A DNA stretch of 6,314 nucleotides from Opitutaceae bacterium (GCA_031266495.1 JAISAX010000285.1:1-6314); one strand, 5' to 3'; shown: positions 1 through 5,969, numbered from the stretch's first letter. The notes: a model not told the origin generated them from the letters alone. Program-made: numbers and translations.

Positions 1-26
1 GCGGGCTTCGCAAGCGAAGCCCCTAC
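1..26. repeat. GC-rich palindromic (REP-like) repeat, copy 1
   Basis: A 9-bp stem (GGGCTTCGC / GCGAAGCCC) with an AA loop is followed by CCTAC. The 26 bases are identical to 3872-3897, and 24 of 26 match 3797-3822 in the opposite orientation. It lies 8 bases beyond the stop codon of the minus-strand PEP-CTERM gene, a usual place for REP-type elements. It could help end or stabilise that transcript, but on the minus strand no T-run follows inside the window, so it is not called a terminator. The element may extend beyond the window edge. Confidence 0.85.
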
Positions 27-34
27 AAGATTTT

Positions 35-907
35 TCAGCGGTGGCGACGGCGGCAAAGTCCGAGGGTCGCGAGGAGGGTGGCGGCTCCCGCGAACAGGGC
101 GGCGGTGGTCCGTGGTTCAGGAATCGACGCGGGGATCGCGGTGACGGCCAGGTTGTCCACCGTGGCGCCGCCAAAATCCTGGAGGTTGAATTTGAGATAA
201 TCGGCTTTGCCGTCGTTGGCGGAATAGTTGAGTGTGCGCGTGTCGGTGATGAGTCCGTAGGTGAGCGTGGCGGTGTTGTTGTTCACAACGATGCTGAGCG
301 CGGCCTCGGTTCCGGTGGCCAGTCCGGGGAGACCGACGGGCTTAGTGGTTTGGGTAGAGGCATCCCAGAAACTGACCTGGATATTGTCGGACGAATTTGT
401 GATGAAAAGCCAGCCCGACGAGGTGAACTTGTCGCTGGAGGTGTCCGCTCGCGGCGTAATCATGATCCACCTGTCCTTGGCCACGCTTTTGATTCCGGAG
501 CCGACACCGACCGCGAGGTCCATGTCGATCCGGTAATTGGCAACGGCGTCGAGGTCGTAATTGACATAAATGTTGCCGTTCTTGCTTGACGGGTTGCTCT
601 CGCCGCCACCGCCATTGAGGACAAGTTTGTTGCTGGTGATCCAGAAGGCGAAGTTCGCGTTTTCCTGCTCGATCCAGGAGTAGCCGCCCGTGCTGGTTGT
701 GCCGGTGGCGGCGGCAGCGGTCCGGTCGAATGTGTCGGCGAAGAGCAGTGTTTCCTCGCTCACTCCGGCTTCGGCGGCGCGGAGGTGTCCGGTTGCGGCG
801 GTTGTGGTGAGGAGGAGAGTCGCGGCGAGGAGATGGATGGCGGCGGTCAGTTTGGTATGGCCGGGATGACCGGGATGGTTGGGATGGCTGATGTATTCGA
901 TGTGCAT
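35..907 (-). CDS. PEP-CTERM sorting domain protein with lectin-like beta-rich body
   Basis: A 290-residue exported protein of unknown specific function. The N-terminus has a histidine/proline tract (residues 8-17, HPNHPGHPGH), then a hydrophobic signal-peptide core (about 20-40) and a likely cleavage near AAEA (44-47). The body begins LFADTFDR (55-62) and is rich in Gly, Ser, Thr and Asn. It ends DNLAVTAIP (251-259), a style common in concanavalin-A/LamG-like exported proteins that carry PEP-CTERM tails. The C-terminus is a textbook sorting signal: Pro-Glu-Pro at 263-265, a hydrophobic helix at about 268-285, and the basic tail RRRHR. In known systems exosortase cleaves this tail when the protein is placed at or released from the envelope. 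The ATG at 907 has no clear Shine-Dalgarno site, but no other Met precedes the signal peptide core. The gene is divergent from the XylR-like regulator, which may control it (inference). Confidence 0.88.
   Translation of the reverse strand: MHIEYISHPNHPGHPGHTKLTAAIHLLAATLLLTTTAATGHLRAAEAGVSEETLLFADTFDRTAAAATGTTSTGGYSWIEQENANFAFWITSNKLVLNGGGGESNPSSKNGNIYVNYDLDAVANYRIDMDLAVGVGSGIKSVAKDRWIMITPRADTSSDKFTSSGWLFITNSSDNIQVSFWDASTQTTKPVGLPGLATGTEAALSIVVNNNTATLTYGLITDTRTLNYSANDGKADYLKFNLQDFGGATVDNLAVTAIPASIPEPRTTAALFAGAATLLATLGLCRRRHR
854..889. repeat. 9-bp tandem repeat at the 5' end of the PEP-CTERM gene
   Basis: Four consecutive 9-bp units on the plus strand: GGTATGGCC, GGGATGACC, GGGATGGTT and GGGATGGCT. 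On the coding (minus) strand they give CATCCCNNN units, translated as His-Pro-X repeats just before the signal peptide core. The unit resembles the 9-bp repeat at 5820-5864 in the CBM9-like gene. Confidence 0.8.
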
Positions 908-1195
908 GACGGGATGGGTTGGGTATTCTGGCGTTTTTGCGAGACGTGCGGTTTTGTGTTTGTAGTTTTTTTCGCATACACGAGAGCGGGTGCGGGCGAA
1001 AGAAGTATGGTTTCATGAAAGTGATGATTCACCTTGTTTTGAAGGCGGGAGGTTTTTCCGTTTGGCCCAAAGTATTATCCTATCGTCCCACCGGCGGCGG
1101 CAGGCAGGCGGGCGGGCTGACAGGGAAGGGGGGGAGGGGGGGACGGGACGGGTTTTTCCTGGCGTGCGGGACGCGCGGACCGCACAGTGCGAGGC
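908..1195. promoter_or_regulatory. Divergent intergenic region between PEP-CTERM gene and regulator
   Basis: This 288-bp gap must hold the promoters of both divergent genes. A perfect 10-bp palindrome TTTCATGAAA lies at 1011-1020. An interrupted one, GTGA-N4-TCAC, follows at 1021-1032. Both have the form of regulator half-site pairs and are candidate operators for the adjacent regulator, but nothing in the sequence proves it. A TATTAT at 1073-1078 could be a -10 box for the regulator, but no convincing -35 sits 16-18 bases upstream. A G-rich stretch (1092-1152) separates it from the regulator start. Confidence 0.35.
1123..1152 (+). other. Potential G-quadruplex motif upstream of the regulator
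   Basis: Five runs of three or more G (1123-1125, 1128-1134, 1136-1142, 1145-1147, 1150-1152) are separated by loops of only one or two bases (AA, A, AC, AC), then TTTTT follows. The G-rich strand is the coding strand of the regulator and ends 43 bases before its ATG, so a structure could form in the mRNA leader or in the non-template DNA. The motif is visible directly; its function is inference. Confidence 0.6.
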
Positions 1196-2350
1196 ATGCC
1201 TTCGTCCCGCTCCAAAAATATTCTGGCTTATCTGACGTGGTGGTCGCCGAGTCTGTGGCATGGGTTGCAGACCTATGCGCGTGACTCGGGATGGGTTCTC
1301 ATGGGCAACGGGATTGCGCGCCGCGCACCGAAAATCCCGTGCCGGTTTGATGGCGTCATCGCGCTGGTGTCGGAAGGCGACATGTTCGACCTGCGGCGGT
1401 TTTTCCCCGGCGCGAGGATCGTGGATATTCGCGGGCTGGATGGTTTCGAGCCGGACGGGCTGGTCGTCACCGATCACGAGGGGACGGGACGCATGGCGGC
1501 GGATTATCTGTACGGATTGGGTTACCGGACGTTTGTCGGGCTGGACCTCAAAAAGCACTGGCGGGGACCGCGCGAGCGTATCGCGGCGTTCATCCGGCGG
1601 GCGAGGGAGCTTGGCGTGGAGGAGGCCCGGACGTTCGTGATGCGCGAGGATTGGCGGCTCGAATACACGATGGCGCATCCGCGGGCATTGCGGAGGCGGT
1701 TGGGTGCGTTGTTGTCGAAAGCGCCCGCGCCCGTCGGGGTTTTCGCGCCGGAGGATCATCCGGCGAATCTGGTTTTGCAGGAGATTCTGGATCTGGGGTA
1801 TCGGGTGCCGGATGACGTCGCGATTTTGTCCTGCAACAACGACCGCAGCATCTGCGAGAATGCGCGGGTGCCGATCTCCAGCGTGGATGTGAATCTTTCG
1901 AAATTGGGTTACGAGGCGGCCCGGTTGCTCGACCGCCTGATGAAAGGGGAAACAGATTCGCCGCACAGTGTCGTTATCGCCCCCCTGGGTATCGAGAAAC
2001 GGCTGTCAACCGAACGGACAAGCTCCGGTGATCCGGTTGTCTCGGCCATCCGTGCGTATGTAATTGAGCACTACATGGAGCGCATCACGGCCGAGCATAT
2101 CATTCAGGACATCCATGTGTCGCGCTCGCGGGCCTTCGCGCGTTTCCGCAAGGTGATGGGGTACTCGATTGGCGAGGAGATCGAGCGTGTGCGGATGGAA
2201 CGCGCGCGTTCGCTGCTGGAAACCACCGACTACAAGATCGACGCGGTGGCGCGTCTGAGCGGCTATCAGAGCACGCCGACTTTTTGCCGGATGTTCAAGC
2301 AGCGTACGGGGCAGACGCCGGGCGAGGCGCGGCAGGGGCGCAGGCCGTAG
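1196..2350 (+). CDS. XylR-like transcriptional regulator (LacI-type sensor plus AraC HTH)
   Basis: A cytoplasmic DNA-binding regulator of 384 residues, with the size and domain order of E. coli XylR (about 392 residues). Residues 7-270 look like a periplasmic-binding-protein/LacI-type sugar sensor: KNILAYLTWWSPSLWHGL (7-24), GLVVTDHEGTGRMAADYL (88-105), DVAILSCNNDR (207-217) and SSVDVNLSKLGYEAARLL (228-245), the usual closing segment of that fold. Residues about 281-378 are an AraC double helix-turn-helix: VSRSRAFARFRKVMGYSIGE (308-327), ERARSLL (335-341), and IDAVARLSGYQSTPTFCRMF (348-367), ending TGQTPGEARQ. There is no N-terminal LacI HTH, as expected for this class. The ligand is unknown; a sugar is inferred. 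A GTG at 1187 would add three residues. GAGG lies only one base before the ATG, so neither start has good ribosome-binding support. The divergent PEP-CTERM gene and the convergent esterase are candidate targets. Confidence 0.93.
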   Translation: MPSSRSKNILAYLTWWSPSLWHGLQTYARDSGWVLMGNGIARRAPKIPCRFDGVIALVSEGDMFDLRRFFPGARIVDIRGLDGFEPDGLVVTDHEGTGRMAADYLYGLGYRTFVGLDLKKHWRGPRERIAAFIRRARELGVEEARTFVMREDWRLEYTMAHPRALRRRLGALLSKAPAPVGVFAPEDHPANLVLQEILDLGYRVPDDVAILSCNNDRSICENARVPISSVDVNLSKLGYEAARLLDRLMKGETDSPHSVVIAPLGIEKRLSTERTSSGDPVVSAIRAYVIEHYMERITAEHIIQDIHVSRSRAFARFRKVMGYSIGEEIERVRMERARSLLETTDYKIDAVARLSGYQSTPTFCRMFKQRTGQTPGEARQGRRP

Positions 2351-2477
2351 GCGGGGATGACGAGACACCGAAACCGCCCTTCCGCTTTTTCATGCCGTCG
2401 CTTTCCTGCTCCTGCCGCCGGCAACAACAGGCGCGCTTCGCTGTGTCTCCTGCTTTCCGGCAGCCATACGTTGAGGA
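2351..2477. other. Convergent intergenic spacer (regulator / esterase)
   Basis: No gene is seen. The spacer contains a short palindrome TGCCG-C-CGGCA (2413-2423). CTGCCG at 2412-2417 can also pair with CGGCAG at 2458-2463, which would give an interrupted stem-loop between two converging genes. That is where a bidirectional terminator would be expected, but no adjoining T-run supports a formal terminator call. Confidence 0.25.
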
Positions 2478-3680
2478 TTACCGCCAGCGGCGGTCGGTGA
2501 AATCCATGAAATAACCCCAGTCTTCGGCGGTGAGATCGTGTTTGCCGGCGCGCAGGTGATAACCGATCGCTCCGGTATGAAGAGGCTGCGCGATGCCGGG
2601 CCGGATGGCCGCGCCGACACCAGGAAGCTTGTAAAGATCATACACCACCCCGGCCTCGACACAGGCGCGGAACTCGGCATCCGGGTCCGCCCAGGCATCC
2701 TCGCTGGCGCTGGCGACGTACACGAGACGCGGAGCGAGCAGGGCGAGCAACTCGTGCTGGTCCACGGGCAGACGGGAAACGTCGGCACCGTAGTCATGAT
2801 AATTGCGGGCGAACCAGTGGGGAAATTGTCCATTGATGTCGCCAACGATTTCGCCGCGTGTGATGCGCGCGGGGGCGGCGCCGGTGCAGCCGGAGTTGTT
2901 GCTGATGGTCAGCGCCACGCGCCGGTCCTGCGCCCCGCACCAGAGCGCCACCTTGCCGCCGCGCGAGTGGCCGGCGACGGCAATCGGCACGCCGCGTAGT
3001 GACGGTTCGGTGACAAGAAAATCGATGGCGCGGCTGGTTCCCCAAGCCCACGCGGCGATGGCTCCCCAGGCATCACCGGGACGGGATTCGCCATCGGCCT
3101 CGACCCGCGGAGCGTCATAAACCTCGAATACACCACTCCGGAAACCGTCGGCCTTGTCGTCGGGAGCAATGTCGCTGTTGTGGAACGCGGCGGTCGCATA
3201 ACCGCGGGCGACGATCTCGCGGACGGGCCAGAACCTCCATGGATTTTCCGACGATTCCGTAATGATATCACGACTACGGTTGACGATCAGCAGGAAACAA
3301 CCGCGAGGCCGGTCGGGAGCTTTCGGGAGGTAAACCGTCAATGGAAAGGACAACTCGCCGCGAGGGCGGGGGCCGGCGCAGGTGATCCGCACCTGGCGGC
3401 AGGTGGCGAGGCCGCCAAAGGCATCCACGGAGGACGTGACCTCGAAACGGAGACCATCGGGACGCTCGACGGGATTTTTGCCGTAAACGTGTTCCTGGAA
3501 AAGCCCGAGAAGCTCCGGGCGGCGGAGCGTTTCCCATTGTTCGGGAGAGGTGATGCGGACGCCATTTCCGGCGACCAGCGGATCGGGCAAGGCAACAGGG
3601 GAGGCGGAGTCGGACATGGCGGGAAGTGACGCAATCGGAAACACGCTGATGAACAACAGAAAAAAGGCGGAGCGGAGCAT
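2478..3680 (-). CDS. CE15-like glucuronoyl (4-O-methyl-glucuronoyl) esterase, secreted
   Basis: An exported alpha/beta hydrolase of 400 residues, a normal length for bacterial CE15 enzymes. These cleave esters between (4-O-methyl)glucuronic acid on xylan and lignin alcohols. Residues 1-21 are a signal peptide (hydrophobic core 5-19, likely cleavage after LPA). The nucleophile elbow GHSRGGK (237-243) places Ser239. It is followed by SNNSGC (260-265), FPHWF (286-290), LPVDQHELLALLAPR (304-318), SASEDAWADP (324-333) and GYHLRAGKHDL (373-383), all typical of the family; His381 is the likely catalytic base. The fungal catalytic Glu position, 23 residues after the Ser, is Asn262 here, so Glu327 or Asp328 probably supplies the acid. 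The frame is open upstream to an ATG at 3884, but that extension crosses the palindromic repeats and would bury the signal peptide, so 3680 is preferred. No clear Shine-Dalgarno site is seen. The gene stands alone, convergent with the regulator and divergent from the nuclease gene. Confidence 0.92.
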   Translation of the reverse strand: MLRSAFFLLFISVFPIASLPAMSDSASPVALPDPLVAGNGVRITSPEQWETLRRPELLGLFQEHVYGKNPVERPDGLRFEVTSSVDAFGGLATCRQVRITCAGPRPRGELSFPLTVYLPKAPDRPRGCFLLIVNRSRDIITESSENPWRFWPVREIVARGYATAAFHNSDIAPDDKADGFRSGVFEVYDAPRVEADGESRPGDAWGAIAAWAWGTSRAIDFLVTEPSLRGVPIAVAGHSRGGKVALWCGAQDRRVALTISNNSGCTGAAPARITRGEIVGDINGQFPHWFARNYHDYGADVSRLPVDQHELLALLAPRLVYVASASEDAWADPDAEFRACVEAGVVYDLYKLPGVGAAIRPGIAQPLHTGAIGYHLRAGKHDLTAEDWGYFMDFTDRRWR

Positions 3681-3725
3681 GGTGCCGGGATATCGGGAAG
3701 GTGAAGCCGGAAATCTGTCGTACCG

Positions 3726-3736
3726 CCTGCGGCAGG
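3726..3736. promoter_or_regulatory. Short palindrome upstream of the esterase
   Basis: CCTGC-G-GCAGG is a perfect 5-bp dyad around one central base, 46 bases upstream of the esterase ATG. It could be an operator half-site pair. No promoter boxes were recognised with confidence near it. Confidence 0.2.
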
Positions 3737-3796
3737 TCAGCAACGAATTTCGGCGACCGCTGTTTGCGAGTGTAACTGAAGTAACGCGGATCGACC

Positions 3797-3822
3797 GTAG
3801 GGGCGTCGCTTGCGACGCCCGC
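3797..3822 (-). repeat. GC-rich palindromic repeat, copy 2 (inverted, stem variant)
   Basis: GTAGG is followed by a 9-bp stem GGCGTCGC-type hairpin (GGGCGTCGC / GCGACGCCC, loop TT). Relative to the copies at 1-26 and 3872-3897 read on the opposite strand, it differs at two bases only. Those two pair with each other in the stem (T-A becomes G-C), so the hairpin is preserved. Confidence 0.85.
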
Positions 3823-3871
3823 GCCAGGCGGACGAACTGAACTGGCGCATCTCCTGTTACGTCAGGTCCTC

Positions 3872-3897
3872 GCGGGCTTCGCAAGCGAAGCCCCTAC
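3872..3897 (+). repeat. GC-rich palindromic repeat, copy 3
   Basis: Identical over 26 bases, and in the same orientation, to window positions 1-26: the stem GGGCTTCGC / GCGAAGCCC with loop AA, then CCTAC. It forms the right inner arm of the nested inverted repeat at 3775-3920 and ends 133 bases before the preferred start of the nuclease gene. Confidence 0.9.
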
Positions 3898-4030
3898 GGG
3901 AGGCACCGCGTAACATCAGTTTCATAAGCCATTCATTACGGTTCCGTACCACGGAGGACCTGAAGCAGCAGCGTCGGCAGGATGAAAAGAAGCTTGGATG
4001 TGGGGCGGGAAGGGAGTTTTTTCGAAACCG

Positions 4031-4990
4031 ATGGGAAGCAGGAAAGAAAGCCCAACCGACTACGATGGAGCCTGGAAGGAGGCGCTGGAGATCTATTTGA
4101 GGCCGTTCCTGGATCTGTGTTTCCCGGAGGTAGCGGGGGGAATTGACTGGAGACGGAAGCCCGAGTTTCTCGATCAGGAACTGCAAAAACTCACACGCGA
4201 CAGCGAACTGGGGCGACAGAGAGTGGACAAGCTGGTCAAGGTATGGCGGAAGGACGGGGAAGAGGAGGTGATCCTGTTGCATCTTGAGGTGCAGGGACAA
4301 CCCGAGGAGAACCTGGCCTTGAGGATGTATCAGTATCACCACCGGATTGCGGACCGGTTCGGACGACGCACGGTGAGCTTGGCCATTCTGGCCGACACGA
4401 GGAAGGAATGGAAACCATCGGTGTATGAGGAAGCGTTGTGGGGAATGCGGGTACGATTCGAGTATCCGGTGTGCAAGCTGCTGGAATTTACCGGAGAGAG
4501 GCTGGAGCGGGAGGCTGGAGGGAGGAACCCTGCGGCGGTGGTGGTGCAGGCGCATCTGGCGGCGCAGGCCAGCCGGATGGACATGACCTTGCGTCGGGAA
4601 ACCAAGTGGCGGCTGACTCGCCGGTTGTACGAATTGCAGTACGGCAAACAGGACATCCTTGAGTTGTTCCGGTTGATCGACTGGCTGATCACGTTGCCGC
4701 GGGAGTTGGAACTTGCTTTCCGGCAGGACTTGGTAAATTACGAAAAGCAAAAAATCATGCCTTACATTACGAGCATCGAACGTCTGGGTCGCGAAGAAGG
4801 TCGCCAGGAAGGTCGCGAGGAGGGACGCCAGGAAGGCGAGATTCTTGTTTTGCGGCGTCTGTTGCGGCGTCGGTTCGGAGATTTGCCCGGATGGGCGGAG
4901 GAACGGCTGACTCATGCCTCGACCGACGAACTGGAAGAGTGGAGCGAGCGCATCCTCGACGCCGTGATCATCGAAGACGTCTTCTCTTGA
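4031..4990 (+). CDS. Rpn family (PD-(D/E)XK) nuclease / putative transposase
   Basis: A 319-residue protein of the Rpn/transposase-like PD-(D/E)XK group, which cut DNA and in E. coli promote RecA-independent recombination. The opening ESPTDYDGAWKEALEIYLRP (6-25) is typical of this group. Catalytic-type residues are Asp66 (RQRVDKLVKV) and Glu86-Val-Gln88 (LLHLEVQGQPE), the ExQ variant of the nuclease core, followed by RMYQYHHRIADRF (98-110). The C-terminus has a charged Gly-Arg-Glu/Gln-Glu repeat (253-269), then a short tail beginning ILVLRRLLRRRFGDLP (271-286) that resembles the small C-terminal domain (DUF4351-like) of such proteins. All expected parts are present, so the gene looks intact. 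An in-frame ATG at 3998 would add 11 residues. AAGGGAG at 4010-4016 lies 14 bases before 4031 and slightly favours the later start. Palindromic repeats lie upstream, and the CBM9-like gene converges 49 bp downstream. A chromosomal target is unknown. Confidence 0.88.
   Translation: MGSRKESPTDYDGAWKEALEIYLRPFLDLCFPEVAGGIDWRRKPEFLDQELQKLTRDSELGRQRVDKLVKVWRKDGEEEVILLHLEVQGQPEENLALRMYQYHHRIADRFGRRTVSLAILADTRKEWKPSVYEEALWGMRVRFEYPVCKLLEFTGERLEREAGGRNPAAVVVQAHLAAQASRMDMTLRRETKWRLTRRLYELQYGKQDILELFRLIDWLITLPRELELAFRQDLVNYEKQKIMPYITSIERLGREEGRQEGREEGRQEGEILVLRRLLRRRFGDLPGWAEERLTHASTDELEEWSERILDAVIIEDVFS
4787..4834 (+). repeat. 12-bp in-frame tandem repeat in the nuclease gene
   Basis: Four 12-bp units (GGTCGCGAAGAA, GGTCGCCAGGAA, GGTCGCGAGGAG, GGACGCCAGGAA) encode Gly-Arg-Glu-Glu / Gly-Arg-Gln-Glu, residues 253-268. 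They link the nuclease core to the C-terminal tail. Because the unit is a multiple of three, gain or loss of copies would keep the frame. Confidence 0.85.
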
Positions 4991-5039
4991 AAACGCCCGC
5001 AATGTCCGCCGCACAGCGCCGCACACACGGCACTTGCGG
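4991..5039. other. Convergent 49-bp spacer (nuclease / CBM9-like gene)
   Basis: CCGCAA (4997-5002) and TTGCGG (5034-5039) form a 6-bp inverted pair around a 31-base loop between two converging genes. It could act as a shared terminator structure, but the loop is long and there is no T-run, so confidence is low. Confidence 0.2.
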
Positions 5040-5969
5040 TTATTCAAAATATTCCGGAAGGCTGGCACTTGTGCAGACGCTGATATGCTTTGGCGGTCCT
5101 CCTGGTTCCGGCTCCGCCGGGTCAGGAGAATCCGCCAGGATCAGCCGCCCGTAGCGCTCGGGACGATGCGGGGAGGGGAACGTCAGGCCGGAGTGCGACC
5201 ACAACGAAAACACGCTCGATGGTTCCTCGCCGGGACGCTGGTTCCAGCGTCCGAAATTGGCACGGAGACGCGAGAGATCTCCGCTCTGGAGAAGGCCGAG
5301 CGCGGGGAGCACGGTTTTCCGGGGTATCGCCATCTCAATGACAAAACCGGGACGGCCGTCCGGAAAGGTGACGCGGCCGGTTTTTACAATCGCATGCGAA
5401 TCCCAGCCGTAATGAAACCAGTCCGAATGCCGGTAATAAAAATCGGCGATGGCCCCGGTTACGGAAACCTCCAGGCCGATGGCGTCGGAGAGGCGCTCGC
5501 GGTCGTCAGCGAAAAAAACTTCCACGGAATCGTCGCGGTAGGTCTGGTCGTCGGGAGCGGTGCGGACGCCGACGATGCGGGTGTCGATGCAGTGAAAGCC
5601 GATGTAGAGGGAATGGTCATCGCAAGCGATACGGACGGTGGTTGTCTCGCCGGTCGGGGTCGCGTCGGGCCGGGTCCAGAATTCGGTGAGCGTGAGGCGG
5701 GCGGCTCCGGCGGCGTCCCATTTGTCGTCGAGGCGGCCGTTGATGGCGACTGGCGCGGCGACGCGAGGGACGCGAAGTTCGGGGAGAGGGGGGGGGGGAG
5801 GGAGGAGGCCGGCGGCGGAGGTGGCGGAGGTGGCGAGGGTGGCAAGGGTGGCAAGGGTGGCGAGGAGCAGAAAACGACGCTTGCGCCGGTCCGCTTGCGG
5901 GCGAGACGCCCGCGCCACTCCGAACCGGCGGCGCTTTACTGCCGATCCGTCCATGGGCTGGAAGCCCAT
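5040..5969 (-). CDS. Secreted carbohydrate-binding family 9-like domain protein
   Basis: A predicted exported protein of 309 residues from the ATG at 5969. A basic stretch DRRKRR (27-32) leads into a hydrophobic core (33-54, LAT repeats) that looks like a signal peptide, then a run of five prolines (57-61). Residues about 66-278 match the CBM9-like beta-sandwich pattern: APVAINGRLDDKW (72-84), TTVRIACDDHSLYIGFHC (110-127), YRDDSVEVFF (144-153), PGFVIEMAIPRKTV (207-220) and a closing ERYGRLIL. Such domains bind sugars or occur in surface and secreted carbohydrate-related proteins; no catalytic residues are recognised. The start is uncertain. The frame is open to an ATG at 6215, but that part is translated palindromic repeat (VARASRP motifs). 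ATGs at 5969 and 5954 lie inside one repeat, and a GTG at 5918 would give 292 residues starting just before the basic stretch. No good ribosome-binding site distinguishes them. The G11 tract at 5788-5798 is in this gene. Confidence 0.8.
   Translation of the reverse strand: MGFQPMDGSAVKRRRFGVARASRPQADRRKRRFLLLATLATLATLATSATSAAGLLPPPPPLPELRVPRVAAPVAINGRLDDKWDAAGAARLTLTEFWTRPDATPTGETTTVRIACDDHSLYIGFHCIDTRIVGVRTAPDDQTYRDDSVEVFFADDRERLSDAIGLEVSVTGAIADFYYRHSDWFHYGWDSHAIVKTGRVTFPDGRPGFVIEMAIPRKTVLPALGLLQSGDLSRLRANFGRWNQRPGEEPSSVFSLWSHSGLTFPSPHRPERYGRLILADSPDPAEPEPGGPPKHISVCTSASLPEYFE
5788..5798. repeat. 11-base G homopolymer (C11 on the coding strand)
   Basis: Eleven consecutive G on the plus strand, flanked by GGGGAGA and AGGGAGGAGG, encode most of the proline run just after the signal peptide of the CBM9-like protein. 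Tracts of this length are prone to slippage. The surrounding 5781-5807 also has the form of a G-quadruplex on the template strand of this gene. Confidence 0.9.
5820..5864. repeat. 9-bp tandem repeat in the signal peptide of the CBM9-like gene
   Basis: Five 9-bp units on the plus strand (GGTGGCGGA, GGTGGCGAG, GGTGGCAAG twice, GGTGGCGAG). On the coding strand they read as Leu-Ala-Thr repeats, plus Ser-Ala-Thr, and make up most of the hydrophobic core of the signal peptide. Read in another frame the same unit would give His-Pro-Cys/Arg, like the His-Pro-X tract of the PEP-CTERM gene. Confidence 0.85.
5893..5918 (+). repeat. Hairpin repeat class A, copy 1
   Basis: GCTT then a 7-bp stem GCGGGCG-AGA-CGCCCGC (5897-5913), then GCCAC. 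All 26 bases are identical to 6040-6065, and the core is repeated at 6170-6191. On the minus strand it is read as VARASRP in the frame of the CBM9-like gene and supplies the GTG candidate start at 5918. Confidence 0.9.

Larger units (their letters stand above)
3775..3920. repeat. Nested imperfect inverted repeat (about 146 bp)
   Basis: The outer arms are ACTGAAGTAACGCGG (3775-3789) and CCGCGTAACATCAGT (3906-3920); 13 of 15 positions are complementary. The inner arms are the palindromic repeats at 3797-3822 and 3872-3897 in opposite orientation. The gaps between outer and inner arms are 7 and 8 bases, so the whole is close to symmetrical. The centre also holds GCGCCAG (3821-3827) paired with CTGGCGC (3842-3848). 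It fills much of the gene-free gap between the divergent esterase and nuclease genes. It could be a miniature non-autonomous element, a paired REP unit or a cruciform. No target-site duplication was found next to the outer arms. Confidence 0.7.

Noticed and set aside
342..1016. 224-codon open frame on the minus strand
   Set aside because: Overlaps the PEP-CTERM gene in another frame and is Arg/His/Pro-rich; the PEP-CTERM frame has a signal peptide and sorting tail.
1013..1966. 317-codon open frame on the minus strand
   Set aside because: Antisense to the XylR-like regulator, rich in Arg and Pro, without domain signals; the regulator strand has clear family motifs.
2350..2395. Terminator after the regulator (GGCGG...CCGCC then CTTTTT)
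   Set aside because: The stem is only 5 bp with a loop near 20 bases, and the T-run is not adjacent to the stem.
3681..3884. 68-residue N-terminal extension of the esterase
   Set aside because: It would be translated from the palindromic repeat region and would place the clear signal peptide internally.
3940..3960. Hairpin CCGT-ACC-ACGG upstream of the nuclease gene
   Set aside because: A 4-bp stem with imperfect extension is expected by chance in this base composition.
3857..5068. 403-codon open frame on the minus strand
   Set aside because: It is antisense to the whole Rpn-family gene and shows no recognisable domain; its Gln/Pro/Leu-rich composition is what reverse reading of a GC-rich gene gives.
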